This document shows, one piece after another, positions 35,374 through 44,268 of a stretch of 59,060 nucleotides of DNA. Positions within the stretch are counted from its first letter, which is position 1; each line of letters starts with the position of its first letter. The stretch is from Alphaproteobacteria bacterium (GTDB taxonomy: Bacteria > Pseudomonadota > Alphaproteobacteria > UBA2966): the NCBI GenBank assembly GCA_021296255.1, contig JAGWAU010000008.1:1-59060 (forward strand). Reading direction: 5' to 3'. The notes under the pieces were generated by a model. That model was not told where the DNA came from and searched no databases. It saw only the letters and a program-made list of their open reading frames with translations. The translations under genes were made by a program, and so were the position numbers.

Positions 35374-36405
35374 ATGCTTCCCGTGTCGATCATCACCGGG
35401 TTCCTCGGAAGCGGCAAGACGACGCTGCTCAACCGTACGCTGCGGCATCCCGGCTTCAAGGACAGCTTGGTTATCATCAACGAGTTTGGCGAGGTCGGCA
35501 TCGACCACATGCTCGTGTCCGCACCCGCGGAGAACATGAGCCTGTTGGCGAATGGCTGCCTGTGCTGTGAAGTACGGGGCGAGCTGTTCGAAACGCTGGC
35601 GGATGCCCTGCTGAGGCGGAACCGCAGTGATGTCCCGCCGTTCGGCCGAATTCTGATCGAGACCACCGGCCTGGCGGATCCCGTCCCAATTCTGCGGACG
35701 ATTGTCACGGACCGCGACCTGAGCGGGTCCCTGCGTCTCGACCGGATCGTCACGACCGTCGACGCCGTGCATGCGCCCGTGCAGCTGGCGTCTCGGGATG
35801 AGGCACGCAAGCAGATCGCCGTCGCGGACGTGTTGTTGATCTCCAAGACCGATCTGGTGTCGCGTGAAATGCGGCGCGAAGTCGAGGACTCGGTCCGGCT
35901 GATCAACGAGGGTGCGGATCTGAGCGCCGTGCGGCACGGCCAGATCGATCCGGGGATTTTGTTCGATGGGTCCGGCGGCATGCGCGATCTGGCCGGCTGG
36001 CTGGGGCGGCGTGACCACGGCCACGCTTCACACGCGGGGGACATCGGCACGTTGACACTCGATCATGATTCGCCCGTGAGCGAGGCGGGTCTGGCGACTT
36101 GGCTGAGCATGCTCTCGGAGTTCAAGGGACGGGACATCCTGCGCGTGAAGGGAATCGTGAACGTGCAGGGGGTCCCGTATGCGATCCACGTGGTTCAATC
36201 GGTCGTCCACGAACCGGTTCCTCTCGAGGTCTGGCCGACGGCGGACGACCGCACGCGCATCGTGATCATCGGGCGAAATCTCGACCGCGCTACGCTGGAG
36301 GACTCGTTTGCCGCTTTCTCCCTGGCCGACTCCTTGGGCGACACGTATGCGATCGACCCGGTGGCCTACGCGCGCTTTCGTCGGGCTGCGGAACATCTGG
36401 TGTAG
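35374..36405 (+). CDS. CobW/COG0523 family G3E GTPase
   Basis: A 343-residue GTPase of the metal-chaperone family. Walker A is in ITGFLGSGKTTLLN, the metal-binding motif in LLANGCLCCEVRGE (CxCC), switch II in ILIETTGLADP, and the guanine-specificity residues in LLISKTDLV. The C-terminal CobW_C domain (LRVKGIVNVQG) is present. Such proteins deliver zinc, cobalt or iron to enzymes. An amidohydrolase follows 29 bases later, which might be a client, but that is inference from position. Confidence 0.92.
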   Translation: MLPVSIITGFLGSGKTTLLNRTLRHPGFKDSLVIINEFGEVGIDHMLVSAPAENMSLLANGCLCCEVRGELFETLADALLRRNRSDVPPFGRILIETTGLADPVPILRTIVTDRDLSGSLRLDRIVTTVDAVHAPVQLASRDEARKQIAVADVLLISKTDLVSREMRREVEDSVRLINEGADLSAVRHGQIDPGILFDGSGGMRDLAGWLGRRDHGHASHAGDIGTLTLDHDSPVSEAGLATWLSMLSEFKGRDILRVKGIVNVQGVPYAIHVVQSVVHEPVPLEVWPTADDRTRIVIIGRNLDRATLEDSFAAFSLADSLGDTYAIDPVAYARFRRAAEHLV

Positions 36406-36434
36406 CGCTTCGGAATCGCGGAGGGGTAACCGGC

Positions 36435-37754
36435 ATGAGCGAAACGCGCGTCGTCAGAGCAGCCAAACTCATCGACGGAACCGGGCAGATCATTCCCGGC
36501 CCCCACGTCATCATCAAGGACAAGTGCATCGAGCAGGTGGGGACCGCCGACGATGTGGCGGTGCCTTTCGGAGCCGAGGTCATCGACGTCGGCGACTGCA
36601 CACTCATGCCGGGGCTTATCGACACGCACGTCCACCTGGGTGCCCTCAATTGCACGAGCTTCGGGACGGCCCGGATTGCCCGCTTTGAGATCACGCCCCA
36701 ATTGCAGTCGTTCTACGCGTTGTTCCACGCGCAGATCTGCTTCGAGATGGGGTTCACCACCATGCGCGACGCGGGGCGCGGGACACCGCGCGGTGATTTT
36801 GCCGAGGAGATGTGCGCCGTTCGCGACGCCATCAACAACGGGATCATCGCGGGCCCCCGGTTGCTGATCCTCGCCGAGTGCGTCATCACGGGGGCGCACC
36901 TCGAATTACTGACCCTGCCGCGCGCCATGCATCGGGTTGCGGGCGCCACGGCGGACGGGCCTTGGGAATTGCGTAAGAAAGTGCGCGAGCTGATCCGCAG
37001 CGGTGCCGACGGCATCAAAACCAGCGTAACCGGTGGCGTGTCGCTCGGGACCGATCCCGAGGTGCGCAACATGACCCAAGAGGAGCTTGACGCGATTACC
37101 GACGAGGCGCACGCCTTCAAGAAGCCCGTGGCGGTGCACTGCTTCACGCCCGAAGGCCTGCACATGTGCGTCAACGCCAAGGTCGATACCATCGAACACA
37201 TGGTCTACAGCGACGAGGAGTCCATCGCCCGCGTCAGCGAATCCGGCATTTGGGTGGTGCCGACGCTGCTCAACAGAACGGAGTACGCGATCGACCAGAA
37301 CGCCCGACAGGGCCTGCCGCCATCTCTGATCGAGACCCAGCGGGCCATGCTGCCGCACTGCTTTGGTACCTTCCGCGAGATGAAAGCGGCGGGTGTCCGC
37401 ATCGCCATGGGAACGGATATCCACAACGTGCCCGAGATGGGGTGCGCCGCCCGAGAACTCGAAATCTACGTGGACGAGGGTATGACGCCCATGCAGTCGA
37501 TCCAGACCGCGACTCGCGATGCGGCGGAGGCCATTGGACTCGGCGACTCGATCGGCACCATAGAACCCGGGAAATTCGCCGACATTCTGGCGGTGCGTGG
37601 CGATCCACTGGACGACATCAAAGTGCTGCAGGAAGCCGACAACATCGGCATGGTCATGAAGGAAGGCGCCGTTTACGTCGACCGTCTGGCGCCCGTTCCA
37701 CGAACCGTGCGTCACCCGGAGCCTGGAGTCTGGCGGAAAATCGACCGGGAGTAG
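36435..37754 (+). CDS. Metal-dependent amidohydrolase (prolidase/imidazolonepropionase-like)
   Basis: A 439-residue TIM-barrel amidohydrolase. It has GLIDTHVHLGALN (HxH), KTSVTGGVSLG (possible bridging Lys), VAVHCFTPEGL, DTIEHMVY and IAMGTDIHN (Asp ligand), ending in the typical beta-sandwich EPGKFADILAVRGDPLDDI. Relatives hydrolyse dipeptides, cyclic amides or xenobiotics. It is a paralogue of the gene at 46938 with the same architecture. Start ATG 36435. It runs towards the SDR-like gene at 37757, whose stop is 2 bases away. Confidence 0.88.
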   Translation: MSETRVVRAAKLIDGTGQIIPGPHVIIKDKCIEQVGTADDVAVPFGAEVIDVGDCTLMPGLIDTHVHLGALNCTSFGTARIARFEITPQLQSFYALFHAQICFEMGFTTMRDAGRGTPRGDFAEEMCAVRDAINNGIIAGPRLLILAECVITGAHLELLTLPRAMHRVAGATADGPWELRKKVRELIRSGADGIKTSVTGGVSLGTDPEVRNMTQEELDAITDEAHAFKKPVAVHCFTPEGLHMCVNAKVDTIEHMVYSDEESIARVSESGIWVVPTLLNRTEYAIDQNARQGLPPSLIETQRAMLPHCFGTFREMKAAGVRIAMGTDIHNVPEMGCAARELEIYVDEGMTPMQSIQTATRDAAEAIGLGDSIGTIEPGKFADILAVRGDPLDDIKVLQEADNIGMVMKEGAVYVDRLAPVPRTVRHPEPGVWRKIDRE

Positions 37755-37756
37755 CC

Positions 37757-38545
37757 CTAGATTACGCGTATCAGTCCGCCGTCGACCTCGATGCAGCTTC
37801 CCGTCATGAAGGTCGCGCGGCTCGAGGCGAGAAACGCCACCAGCGCTCCGACTTCTCTCGGTTCTCCGAAGCGCTTGAGCAGCGTCTCTGAAACGAGTTC
37901 CGCTCGAGCCTCCTCAACGGAAATGCCCTCGATTTTGGCTTTGACCTCGCACATGTAACGCATCCGCTCCGTGTCGATCGGACCCGGATTGACGGCGTTG
38001 ACCAGGACGTTGGCGGGTGCCCCTTCCTCGGCAAGGGATTTGGTCAGACTCAAGAGGGCGGAGTTCACGATACCGGCGGTTATGGCGAAGGCATGGGCGA
38101 ACCGGGCATGAGTGCCCACGATATTGATGATGCGGCCTCCCCCCCGCGACACCATCTTGTCGAACACGGACCGCGCTTGCCGTATTTGAGCCATGAGCTT
38201 GATATCGATGGCCTGTTGCCAATCCTCGTCGCCGAGTTCGCCGAATCGGGCCGTTGAGGGGCCCAGGCTATTGTTCACCAGGACATCGATGGGGCCGACA
38301 TTGGCCTCGGTTTCTTCGACCAGCATTTGGACCGACGCGGGGTCGGTGTTGTCGGCGACGATCGGCATCACCGATGCGCCGGTGTTCGAGGCGATGCCTT
38401 CCGCCACGGGCTTCAGAGTATCCATATTGCGCGCGGAGATGACGACGCGAGCCCCTTCGGCGGCAAGCTCGTAGGCGGCCGCGGCTCCGATCCCACGGCT
38501 CGCGGCGGTCACCAACGTCACTTTCTGAGAAAGTCCAAGGTCCAT
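37757..38545 (-). CDS. SDR-like Rossmann protein lacking the YxxxK catalytic pair
   Basis: A 262-residue short-chain dehydrogenase fold. Cofactor motif TAASRGIG (13-20), VNNS and the tail GSCIEVDGG are normal. In the active-site region, though, NIVGTHARFAHAFAITAGIV is followed by NSALLSLTK: where Tyr-x3-Lys is expected there are Ala157 and Asn161, and the catalytic Ser position is Gly/Thr. The gene at 40845 has the same replacements at the same positions, so this is a conserved subfamily, not random decay. Role unknown; it may be a nonredox isomerase, hydrolase-like or binding protein. Divergent from the ABC permease at 38815. Confidence 0.8.
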   Translation of the reverse strand: MDLGLSQKVTLVTAASRGIGAAAAYELAAEGARVVISARNMDTLKPVAEGIASNTGASVMPIVADNTDPASVQMLVEETEANVGPIDVLVNNSLGPSTARFGELGDEDWQQAIDIKLMAQIRQARSVFDKMVSRGGGRIINIVGTHARFAHAFAITAGIVNSALLSLTKSLAEEGAPANVLVNAVNPGPIDTERMRYMCEVKAKIEGISVEEARAELVSETLLKRFGEPREVGALVAFLASSRATFMTGSCIEVDGGLIRVI

Positions 38546-38814
38546 GGGTCTGCCCCGGGGTCGCGGTTTCGGTGATCACAAACGGACTGAGATTGCTTGA
38601 GAACATCCCGAGGGTACACACCCGTACGCGCCGGGACCATATGCAGACGGTGGTTGCCGGCCTCGGTGCTGCAAACCTCGATGTCGCAACTTGCGCGTTA
38701 CCGTGCGGTTCCAATAGGCTGCTTCCGGGGTTGGAAGTGGATGGCCCGTACGTCGGGTACGCGATCCGGATTGACAAGGATCAGGCGTCGAGGTGAACGA
38801 GGGAAGGCCACGGC

Positions 38815-39690
38815 ATGACGCAAGACCCGGGTTCCGACGATAATCGTGCCGGAGTGGAAGAAACTCCTCCCGCCGGTCCGTCGTCCAAGGCATCGAGCCA
38901 CTGGCTGGGACTTCCGCCGATAGTGCTGCGCGTGGGAACCCTGTTTGCGGGCCTCGTGCTGTGGATCCTGCTTGGTGTGGGCGAGGTGTTCCATCCGAGC
39001 CTCTTTCCGCCGCCCTGGGACGTGGGCGCCACCCTGCTCAGCATGATGGCCGATGGGGAGTTGTTTCGACATATCGCCGTGAGCCTGAGCCGGGTCTTCC
39101 TCGGTTTCGCGTTCGCGACGCTGATCGCCATTCCGTTGGGCATCGCGATGGGTCTGTCAAACCGGGTCTTTCTGTTCGTAGAGCCCCTGGTCGAATTCCT
39201 GCGTCCGGTGCCGCCGCTGGCGCTCGTCCCACTGGCGGTCGTGTGGTTCGGGATCGGTTGGACGTCGAAGGTTTTCCTGATCTTCTACGGGTGTTTCTTT
39301 GCCATCGTGATCAACACGGTCGCCGGCATGAAAGCCGTGGAGTCGGTTCACGTGCGGGCTGCCCAGGCGTTGGGGGCAAGCCGCTGGCAAATTCTCATGC
39401 ACGTCATCCTGCGTTCAGCCGTTCCGGACATCGTCGTCGGACTGCGATTGGCGATCGGTCTTGCCTTTCTCTTGATCGTAGGTGCAGAACTCATCGCGGC
39501 AAGCGAGGGACTCGGCTGGCTGATATGGGACGCACGATTTCATTTCATGGGCGACAGAATCCTGGTGGGAATGATCGCCATCGGAGTCGTAGGCTTTCTC
39601 CTCAACCGCCTGTTGCAGATGGTTGAAACCCATTTGCTTCGTTGGCGGAGCGCTGAAGCGGACGAGGGTAGAGTTGCTGGGTTGAACTGA
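38815..39690 (+). CDS. ABC transporter permease, NitT/TauT type (first copy)
   Basis: A 291-residue inner-membrane permease with about six helices and the cytoplasmic EAA loop (AAQALGASRWQILMHVILRSAVP) that docks the ATPase. The segment FLRPVPPLALVPLAVVWFGIG is characteristic of the SsuC/TauC family importing sulfonates, nitrate or related compounds. It is followed 41 bases later by its binding protein. No ATPase gene lies on this strand; the nearest is in the opposite unit at 43427, which also encodes a second permease. Confidence 0.9.
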   Translation: MTQDPGSDDNRAGVEETPPAGPSSKASSHWLGLPPIVLRVGTLFAGLVLWILLGVGEVFHPSLFPPPWDVGATLLSMMADGELFRHIAVSLSRVFLGFAFATLIAIPLGIAMGLSNRVFLFVEPLVEFLRPVPPLALVPLAVVWFGIGWTSKVFLIFYGCFFAIVINTVAGMKAVESVHVRAAQALGASRWQILMHVILRSAVPDIVVGLRLAIGLAFLLIVGAELIAASEGLGWLIWDARFHFMGDRILVGMIAIGVVGFLLNRLLQMVETHLLRWRSAEADEGRVAGLN

Positions 39691-39731
39691 ACGCTACACA
39701 TTTACGGAGAGCGATTGTCCAAGGGAGGTAG

Positions 39732-40754
39732 ATGATGAACTTACATCGAAAGAAATCGCATTGGTTGGTCGGTACGCTTGCTGTCGCGTTTCTCGCCTGT
39801 ACTCTCGGCGATAGTGCATCCGTTCGCGCCGAGGACACCAAATTCAAGATCGGATCCTCACGCGATCTGCAACTCGGGGCGCAGCTCGGAATTGCCATGC
39901 ACAAGGGGTTCTTCAAAGAGGAGGGCCTCGATATCCAGGTCGCCTATTTCACCTCTGGTGCCGAGATGACCTCGGCCTTGGCGGCCGGCCAGCTCCAACT
40001 GGGAAGTTTTGGTGATTTTCCCACTGTCAACATGATCGCCGGCAATCTGCCCGTGAAGATCATCACGGGCGTGGCTGAAATCTCCGGCACGCAACAGCTC
40101 GTCGTCGCCGAGGGCGTCAATCAGCCTGAGGACCTCAAGGGCAAGAAGGTCGCTCTCACGGTGGGCAGCTCAGCGGAATCGCTCTTTGCGGCAACGCTGA
40201 ATCATTTCGGAGTTCCCCTCGACTCGGTCGAGGTCTTGAACATGAGCGCACCGGAGCAGGTTGCGGCCATGGCCCGGGGTGATGTCGACGGTATCACCGT
40301 CTGGCAACCCTATGTCCTGCGTGCCAAGACCCAGGCCGGTGGGCACGCCATGATCTCGGCGTTGCAGTCCTTCATTCCCGGCAAAGAGGGTCCGTTGGAC
40401 TACTACGCGGCCTATTCGGTTCTCGTCGTGCGTACGGAATGGCTGGATGAGAACCCGAATACCATGTTGAAGGTTCTTCGAGCCATGAAGAAGGCCCAGG
40501 ACTACATCAACGCCAACAAGGACGATACGGCGAAGACGATGGAGAAGGACATGCGGGCACCCGCAAAAGATCTCCGCGTCTTCCTCGATGAAAACGTCTA
40601 CGACATGGGGATCGACGCCAAGTTCGTGCGGACCCTCAACAAGACGGTCGGGTTCATGCACAATGTGGGCAAGATCAAGTCCAAGCCGAGTGTCGAGAGC
40701 TTCATCGATGACTCGTACTTGAAACAGGTTCTCCCGGACCGCGTGAGCTATTAG
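39732..40754 (+). CDS. ABC transporter substrate-binding protein, SsuA/TauA-like
   Basis: A 340-residue periplasmic binding protein. It has a cleavable signal peptide (basic MMNLHRKKSH, hydrophobic LVGTLAVAFLACTL, cleavage probably near VRAEDTK). The mature part shows GIAMHKGFFKEEGLDIQVAY and LAAGQLQLGSFGDFP, typical of NMT1/SsuA-like domains. Its ligand is not identifiable; taurine, sulfonates, nitrate and pyrimidine precursors are all bound by relatives. GGGAGGT precedes the ATG. A strong hairpin follows the stop. Confidence 0.9.
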   Translation: MMNLHRKKSHWLVGTLAVAFLACTLGDSASVRAEDTKFKIGSSRDLQLGAQLGIAMHKGFFKEEGLDIQVAYFTSGAEMTSALAAGQLQLGSFGDFPTVNMIAGNLPVKIITGVAEISGTQQLVVAEGVNQPEDLKGKKVALTVGSSAESLFAATLNHFGVPLDSVEVLNMSAPEQVAAMARGDVDGITVWQPYVLRAKTQAGGHAMISALQSFIPGKEGPLDYYAAYSVLVVRTEWLDENPNTMLKVLRAMKKAQDYINANKDDTAKTMEKDMRAPAKDLRVFLDENVYDMGIDAKFVRTLNKTVGFMHNVGKIKSKPSVESFIDDSYLKQVLPDRVSY

Positions 40755-40778
40755 TCCATACCAGGCGAAGGTCTTCGG

Positions 40779-40812
40779 GGCCGGGCAGGGGAACTTGCCC
40801 GGCCTCGTTCCT
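40779..40812 (+). terminator. Rho-independent-type hairpin after the binding-protein gene
   Basis: GGCCGGGCA-GGGGAACT-TGCCCGGCC, a perfect 9-bp stem, followed by TCGTTCCTTC. It lies between the binding-protein stop (40754) and the convergent SDR-like stop (40845) and could serve both strands. Confidence 0.7.
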
Positions 40813-40844
40813 TCGAACCTGCTGAAGACATTCGGAGCGGGGGT

Positions 40845-41633
40845 CTAGGTGCCCCGAGTCTGCCCTCCGTCGACGTTGATCGTCGCGCCGGTGACATAGC
40901 TGGCGAGGTCGGAGGCCAGGAATACCGCCATCGCCGCGATCTCTTCCGGCGTGCCGAAGCGCTTGAGCAGGGTCTCCCCTTCCCATTCTCGTCTCGCCTC
41001 TTCCCGCGATATCCCGGCTTGTCCCGTCTGGACCTCCATGGCGTATTGCATGCGCACCGTTTCGATCGGACCGGGGTTGACGGCGTTGACGCGAACGTTG
41101 TGCGGCGCCGCGATCTCGGCCAGCGCCTTGGTGAAATTCTGCAATCCCGCGTTCACCACGCCGGCCGTCACCAGAAAGCTGTGCGGTTGATGCCCGTGGG
41201 TTCCGATGATGTTGACGATCCGCCCCTGTTTACGCCCGATCATGTGAGGCAGGACCGCACGGGAGCAGCGAATCTGTCCCAACAGCTTGAGATTCAGGCC
41301 GTCGATCCAGTCCTGATCGGATAGCTCGAGGAAGCCGCCGTCCTTGGGTCCCGCCAGGGAATTCACGAGGATGTCGACCGAACCGAACGACGCGATTGCG
41401 GTCTCGACGAATCGGCGGACATCCTCGTCCTTCGTGCAATCGGCCGCGATTCCCCGTACCTCCGTGCCCGTCGTGCGCGTGATCTCCTCCGCCATGGTTT
41501 CCGCGCGTGCCCCGTCGCGGCCGCATAGAGCGACCTGCGCCCCTTCCTCGGCGAACTTTCTGGCCACGGCAGCGCCGATGCCGGTGCTCCCGCCGCTCAC
41601 GAGAGCCACTTTGCCGCGAAGTCCGGTGTCCAT
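40845..41633 (-). CDS. SDR-like Rossmann protein lacking the YxxxK catalytic pair (second copy)
   Basis: A 262-residue paralogue of the protein at 37757, the same length and with aligned motifs: SGGSTGIG (13-20), NIIGTHGHQPHSFLVTAGVV then NAGLQNFTK. Ala157 and Asn161 again occupy the catalytic Tyr and Lys positions, and Gly/Thr the Ser position. The C-terminal GATINVDGGQTRGT is canonical. It is the last gene of the minus-strand transport/catabolic run and sits 27 bases after the C-N hydrolase. Shared loss in both copies argues for a selected, non-standard function in the pathway. Confidence 0.8.
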   Translation of the reverse strand: MDTGLRGKVALVSGGSTGIGAAVARKFAEEGAQVALCGRDGARAETMAEEITRTTGTEVRGIAADCTKDEDVRRFVETAIASFGSVDILVNSLAGPKDGGFLELSDQDWIDGLNLKLLGQIRCSRAVLPHMIGRKQGRIVNIIGTHGHQPHSFLVTAGVVNAGLQNFTKALAEIAAPHNVRVNAVNPGPIETVRMQYAMEVQTGQAGISREEARREWEGETLLKRFGTPEEIAAMAVFLASDLASYVTGATINVDGGQTRGT

Positions 41634-41660
41634 TTCCGTTCCCCTTTACGGTTCCGGGTT

Positions 41661-42482
41661 TCAGCGGATGAGGGCGCCGTAGGCGTCGGGCCGCCGGTCG
41701 CGGTAGAAGAGCCAGCTGTTTCGGATCTCCGCCACTTCGGCGAGGTCGATGTCGGCGACGAGCACTTCGTCGTCCTCGCTGCCGGCTTGGGCGACGATGT
41801 TGCCCCGCGGATCGCATATGAGGCTTGATCCGTAGAAGGGATCGCCGTTCTCCTCACCGACCCGGTTGACCGCGGCGATGAAGACCTGGTTGGCGATGGC
41901 CATCGCCATGAGTTCCTTCATGAATACCTCTCGGGCCTGGAGCCGGGGGCTCGCGACGGGGATCAAAACCAGCTCCGCTCCTGCCAGACCGAGGGCTCTC
42001 GCGGCCTCGGGGAAGTGGCGGTCATAGCAAATGAGGATGCCGATCTTGCCGAGCGGCGTCTCGAATACGGGGAAGCCCAGGTTGCCGGGCTTGAAATAGA
42101 ATTTCTCGATGATGTGCCGGCTGTGCGGGATGTGCATCTTGCGAAATTTGCCGATGATGTCGCCGTCGGGTCCGATCAGCGCCGCCGAGTTGTAGTAAAC
42201 GCCGGCGATTTCCCGCTCGTAGACCGGCGCCATGATCAACAGGCCGTGCCGGTGCGCTTTCTCGGCGACCGCGTCCGTGGCCGGGCCGGGGATGGGCTCG
42301 GCGAGATCCAGGAACCGTTCGTCACGCTCACGGTTGGGAAAGTAGGGAAGGTTGAAGAGTTCCTGCAGAGCGATGATCTGGGCGCCTTCCGCGGTCGCCT
42401 CGTCGATGAGCGAGAGGGCGCGCTCGAGGTTGGCCGCCGGGTCGTCCCCGCAGTGCATTTGTATCAGCGCAAGCCGGGTCAT
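41661..42482 (-). CDS. Carbon-nitrogen hydrolase (nitrilase superfamily, N-carbamoylputrescine amidase-like)
   Basis: A 273-residue amidase. The catalytic triad is complete: Glu41 in LQELFNLPYF, Lys115 in RKMHIPHSR and Cys152 in LICYDRHFPE. The IPH and FNLPYF stretches match the N-carbamoylputrescine/beta-ureidopropionase group that cleaves N-carbamoyl amines. With the amidohydrolases and the deacetylase-like protein nearby, it suggests breakdown of a nitrogenous, possibly ureido or cyclic-amide, compound. It follows the deacetylase-like gene by 26 bases on the same strand. Confidence 0.88.
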   Translation of the reverse strand: MTRLALIQMHCGDDPAANLERALSLIDEATAEGAQIIALQELFNLPYFPNRERDERFLDLAEPIPGPATDAVAEKAHRHGLLIMAPVYEREIAGVYYNSAALIGPDGDIIGKFRKMHIPHSRHIIEKFYFKPGNLGFPVFETPLGKIGILICYDRHFPEAARALGLAGAELVLIPVASPRLQAREVFMKELMAMAIANQVFIAAVNRVGEENGDPFYGSSLICDPRGNIVAQAGSEDDEVLVADIDLAEVAEIRNSWLFYRDRRPDAYGALIR

Positions 42483-42508
42483 GAACGCGCCTCTCGATAG
42501 TCCGGCCG

Positions 42509-43402
42509 CTACGGCGCCGAACGGGCCTCTGCCGCGTCACAGGCCGCTACGAACCAGTCGGTGATCTCGCTCCCGGTCATCACCACCGTGTCTTCGCGCG
42601 CCGCCAGCCAGTCGAAGGTCGCCCACAGGGCGGGAAGGCGATGGGGGACACAGGCGACGTGAGGGTGCAGCGGCAGCGTCAGCACACGGGGCCGTTCTTC
42701 GAGTTCGGGCTCGAACGTAAGGACCATGTCGCGGACCCGGGTGAAATATTCCGCCGCCGATTGGTGGTCGTTGGACCAGATGGCGACGTCGTTCATGTCG
42801 AGTCCGCCGTAGGGCACGGAGAGCAACCGTCCGTTCGGTGTCTCGAGCCAATCGGGGAAATCGTCGATGACCCAGTCCATGACGTAGTCGATCCCGGCGG
42901 CCTTGAGATGGCCCAGCGTGTCGAAGGTCTCGGCAAGGCCGGGGCCGAGCCAGCCGCGTGGCCGCGTGCCGAAGAACTCTTCGATCTGACTGAGGCAGCG
43001 CTCGATGACCGCGGCTTCGTCGTCTTCCATGAACAGCATGCGCTGGGTCACCCCGTGGCCGACGATCTCGCAGTCCAAGTCGCGCAGCGCGGCGGCGAGA
43101 GCCGGGTATTCCGTGATGATCGCCGAGTTGAGGTTGATGCCGACGCGGAGACCGCGGTCGGCGCAACCACGGATGAAGCGGGACATGCCGGTGCGCAACC
43201 CGTATTCGACCCAGCTGTAGTTGGGAATGTCGGGGACCGGGTCCTGGCCGTAGGGCGTCGACAGAAGCTTGCGCGGCAATGGCTTGTCGAACGGCCAACA
43301 TTCGACGTTCATGACGATCTGAACGATGAGCGGTTTGCCGCCGGGGCCCTCAAGGCGGGGCTGGGCATCGATCATGCGGTACGCGACGAACGGGTTCGCC
43401 AT
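42509..43402 (-). CDS. Polysaccharide deacetylase-like protein (PuuE/allantoinase-like)
   Basis: A 297-residue NodB-homology TIM/beta-barrel protein. The first motif reads IVMNVECWPFD instead of TFDDG, as in cofactor-poor PuuE-type allantoinases. Later strands give VGINLNSAIITEYP, EIVGHGVTQ and LTLPLHPHVACVPHRLPAL. Relatives act on C-N bonds of small cyclic ureides rather than on chitin. It fits with the C-N hydrolase next to it: ring opening followed by amide cleavage would be a plausible sequence. That pathway is inferred, not demonstrated. Confidence 0.8.
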   Translation of the reverse strand: MANPFVAYRMIDAQPRLEGPGGKPLIVQIVMNVECWPFDKPLPRKLLSTPYGQDPVPDIPNYSWVEYGLRTGMSRFIRGCADRGLRVGINLNSAIITEYPALAAALRDLDCEIVGHGVTQRMLFMEDDEAAVIERCLSQIEEFFGTRPRGWLGPGLAETFDTLGHLKAAGIDYVMDWVIDDFPDWLETPNGRLLSVPYGGLDMNDVAIWSNDHQSAAEYFTRVRDMVLTFEPELEERPRVLTLPLHPHVACVPHRLPALWATFDWLAAREDTVVMTGSEITDWFVAACDAAEARSAP

Positions 43403-43426
43403 GCCGGATCTCTCCCTGCGGCGCGC

Positions 43427-44215
43427 TTATGCTTCCTCGTACTCTTCGCGCGATTTCGACATCTCGACCCTGAGCGTCACGTCCACGTGCCGGTAAAGCT
43501 CGAAATACTCCCCGCTCGACCGGTCGCGCAGCCGTTCGAGATCTACCTCGACGATGTCCTTCACGCGGCCCGGGTGGGCGCTGAGGATGACGATCCGATC
43601 GGCCAGATACACGGCCTCGGCGATGCTGTGGGTGACGAAGACGCAGGTCTTCTTGTCCAACTCCCAGATGCGCAGAAGCTCCTCCTGCATGGTCTCGCGC
43701 GTCATCGCGTCGAGGGCACCGAACGGCTCGTCCATCAGCAGAATGTCGGGTCCGTTGGCCAAGGACCTGGCGATGCTGACCCGCTGCTTCATGCCGCCGG
43801 AGAGCTCGCCGGGATAGTGGTGCTCGAACCCGGTCAGATGAACGAGATCCACGTAGTGCCGCACGATGTCTTCCTGTTCCCGCTTCGAGGCCCCCCGCAT
43901 GCGAGGCCCGAAGGCGATGTTCTGGGACACCGTGAACCAGGGAAAGATACCGTACTCCTGAAACACCACGCCCCGGTCCGGGCCGGGGGCCGAAACGGGG
44001 GTGCCGTTCACCAGAACGGAACCGGACGTGGGCTGGAGGAACCCGGCGATCAGGTTGAGAAGCGTCGTCTTGCCGCAGCCGCTCGGACCGAGCAGGCAGA
44101 CGAACTCACCCGTGGCGATCGAGAGGTCGATGTCTTCGAGTGCCGTCACACTGCGTTCCAAGCGATCGCTGACATAGATCATGTTCAAGTCGGTGATGTG
44201 GACTTTTTCGCTCAT
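43427..44215 (-). CDS. ABC transporter ATP-binding protein, SsuB/TauB-like
   Basis: A 262-residue ABC ATPase. Walker A is GPSGCGKTT (43-51), the signature LSGGMKQRVSIARSL, Walker B ILLMDEPFGALD and the switch His in CVFVTHSIAEAV. It belongs to the nitrate/sulfonate/taurine group. It is the only ATPase in the island and probably energises both permeases (38815 and 44269). It lies between the permease upstream and the deacetylase-like gene downstream on the same strand. Confidence 0.93.
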   Translation of the reverse strand: MSEKVHITDLNMIYVSDRLERSVTALEDIDLSIATGEFVCLLGPSGCGKTTLLNLIAGFLQPTSGSVLVNGTPVSAPGPDRGVVFQEYGIFPWFTVSQNIAFGPRMRGASKREQEDIVRHYVDLVHLTGFEHHYPGELSGGMKQRVSIARSLANGPDILLMDEPFGALDAMTRETMQEELLRIWELDKKTCVFVTHSIAEAVYLADRIVILSAHPGRVKDIVEVDLERLRDRSSGEYFELYRHVDVTLRVEMSKSREEYEEA

Positions 44216-44268
44216 GAACGCTTTGCCTCGCGCCGGTCAGCCGGATCGTAAAACTGGAGGAGTACCGG

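Noticed and set aside
38546..38814. Sigma-70-type promoter with TTGACA at 38771
   Set aside because: The -35-like hexamer is good, but there is no acceptable -10 at 16-18 bases, so it is not listed as a feature.
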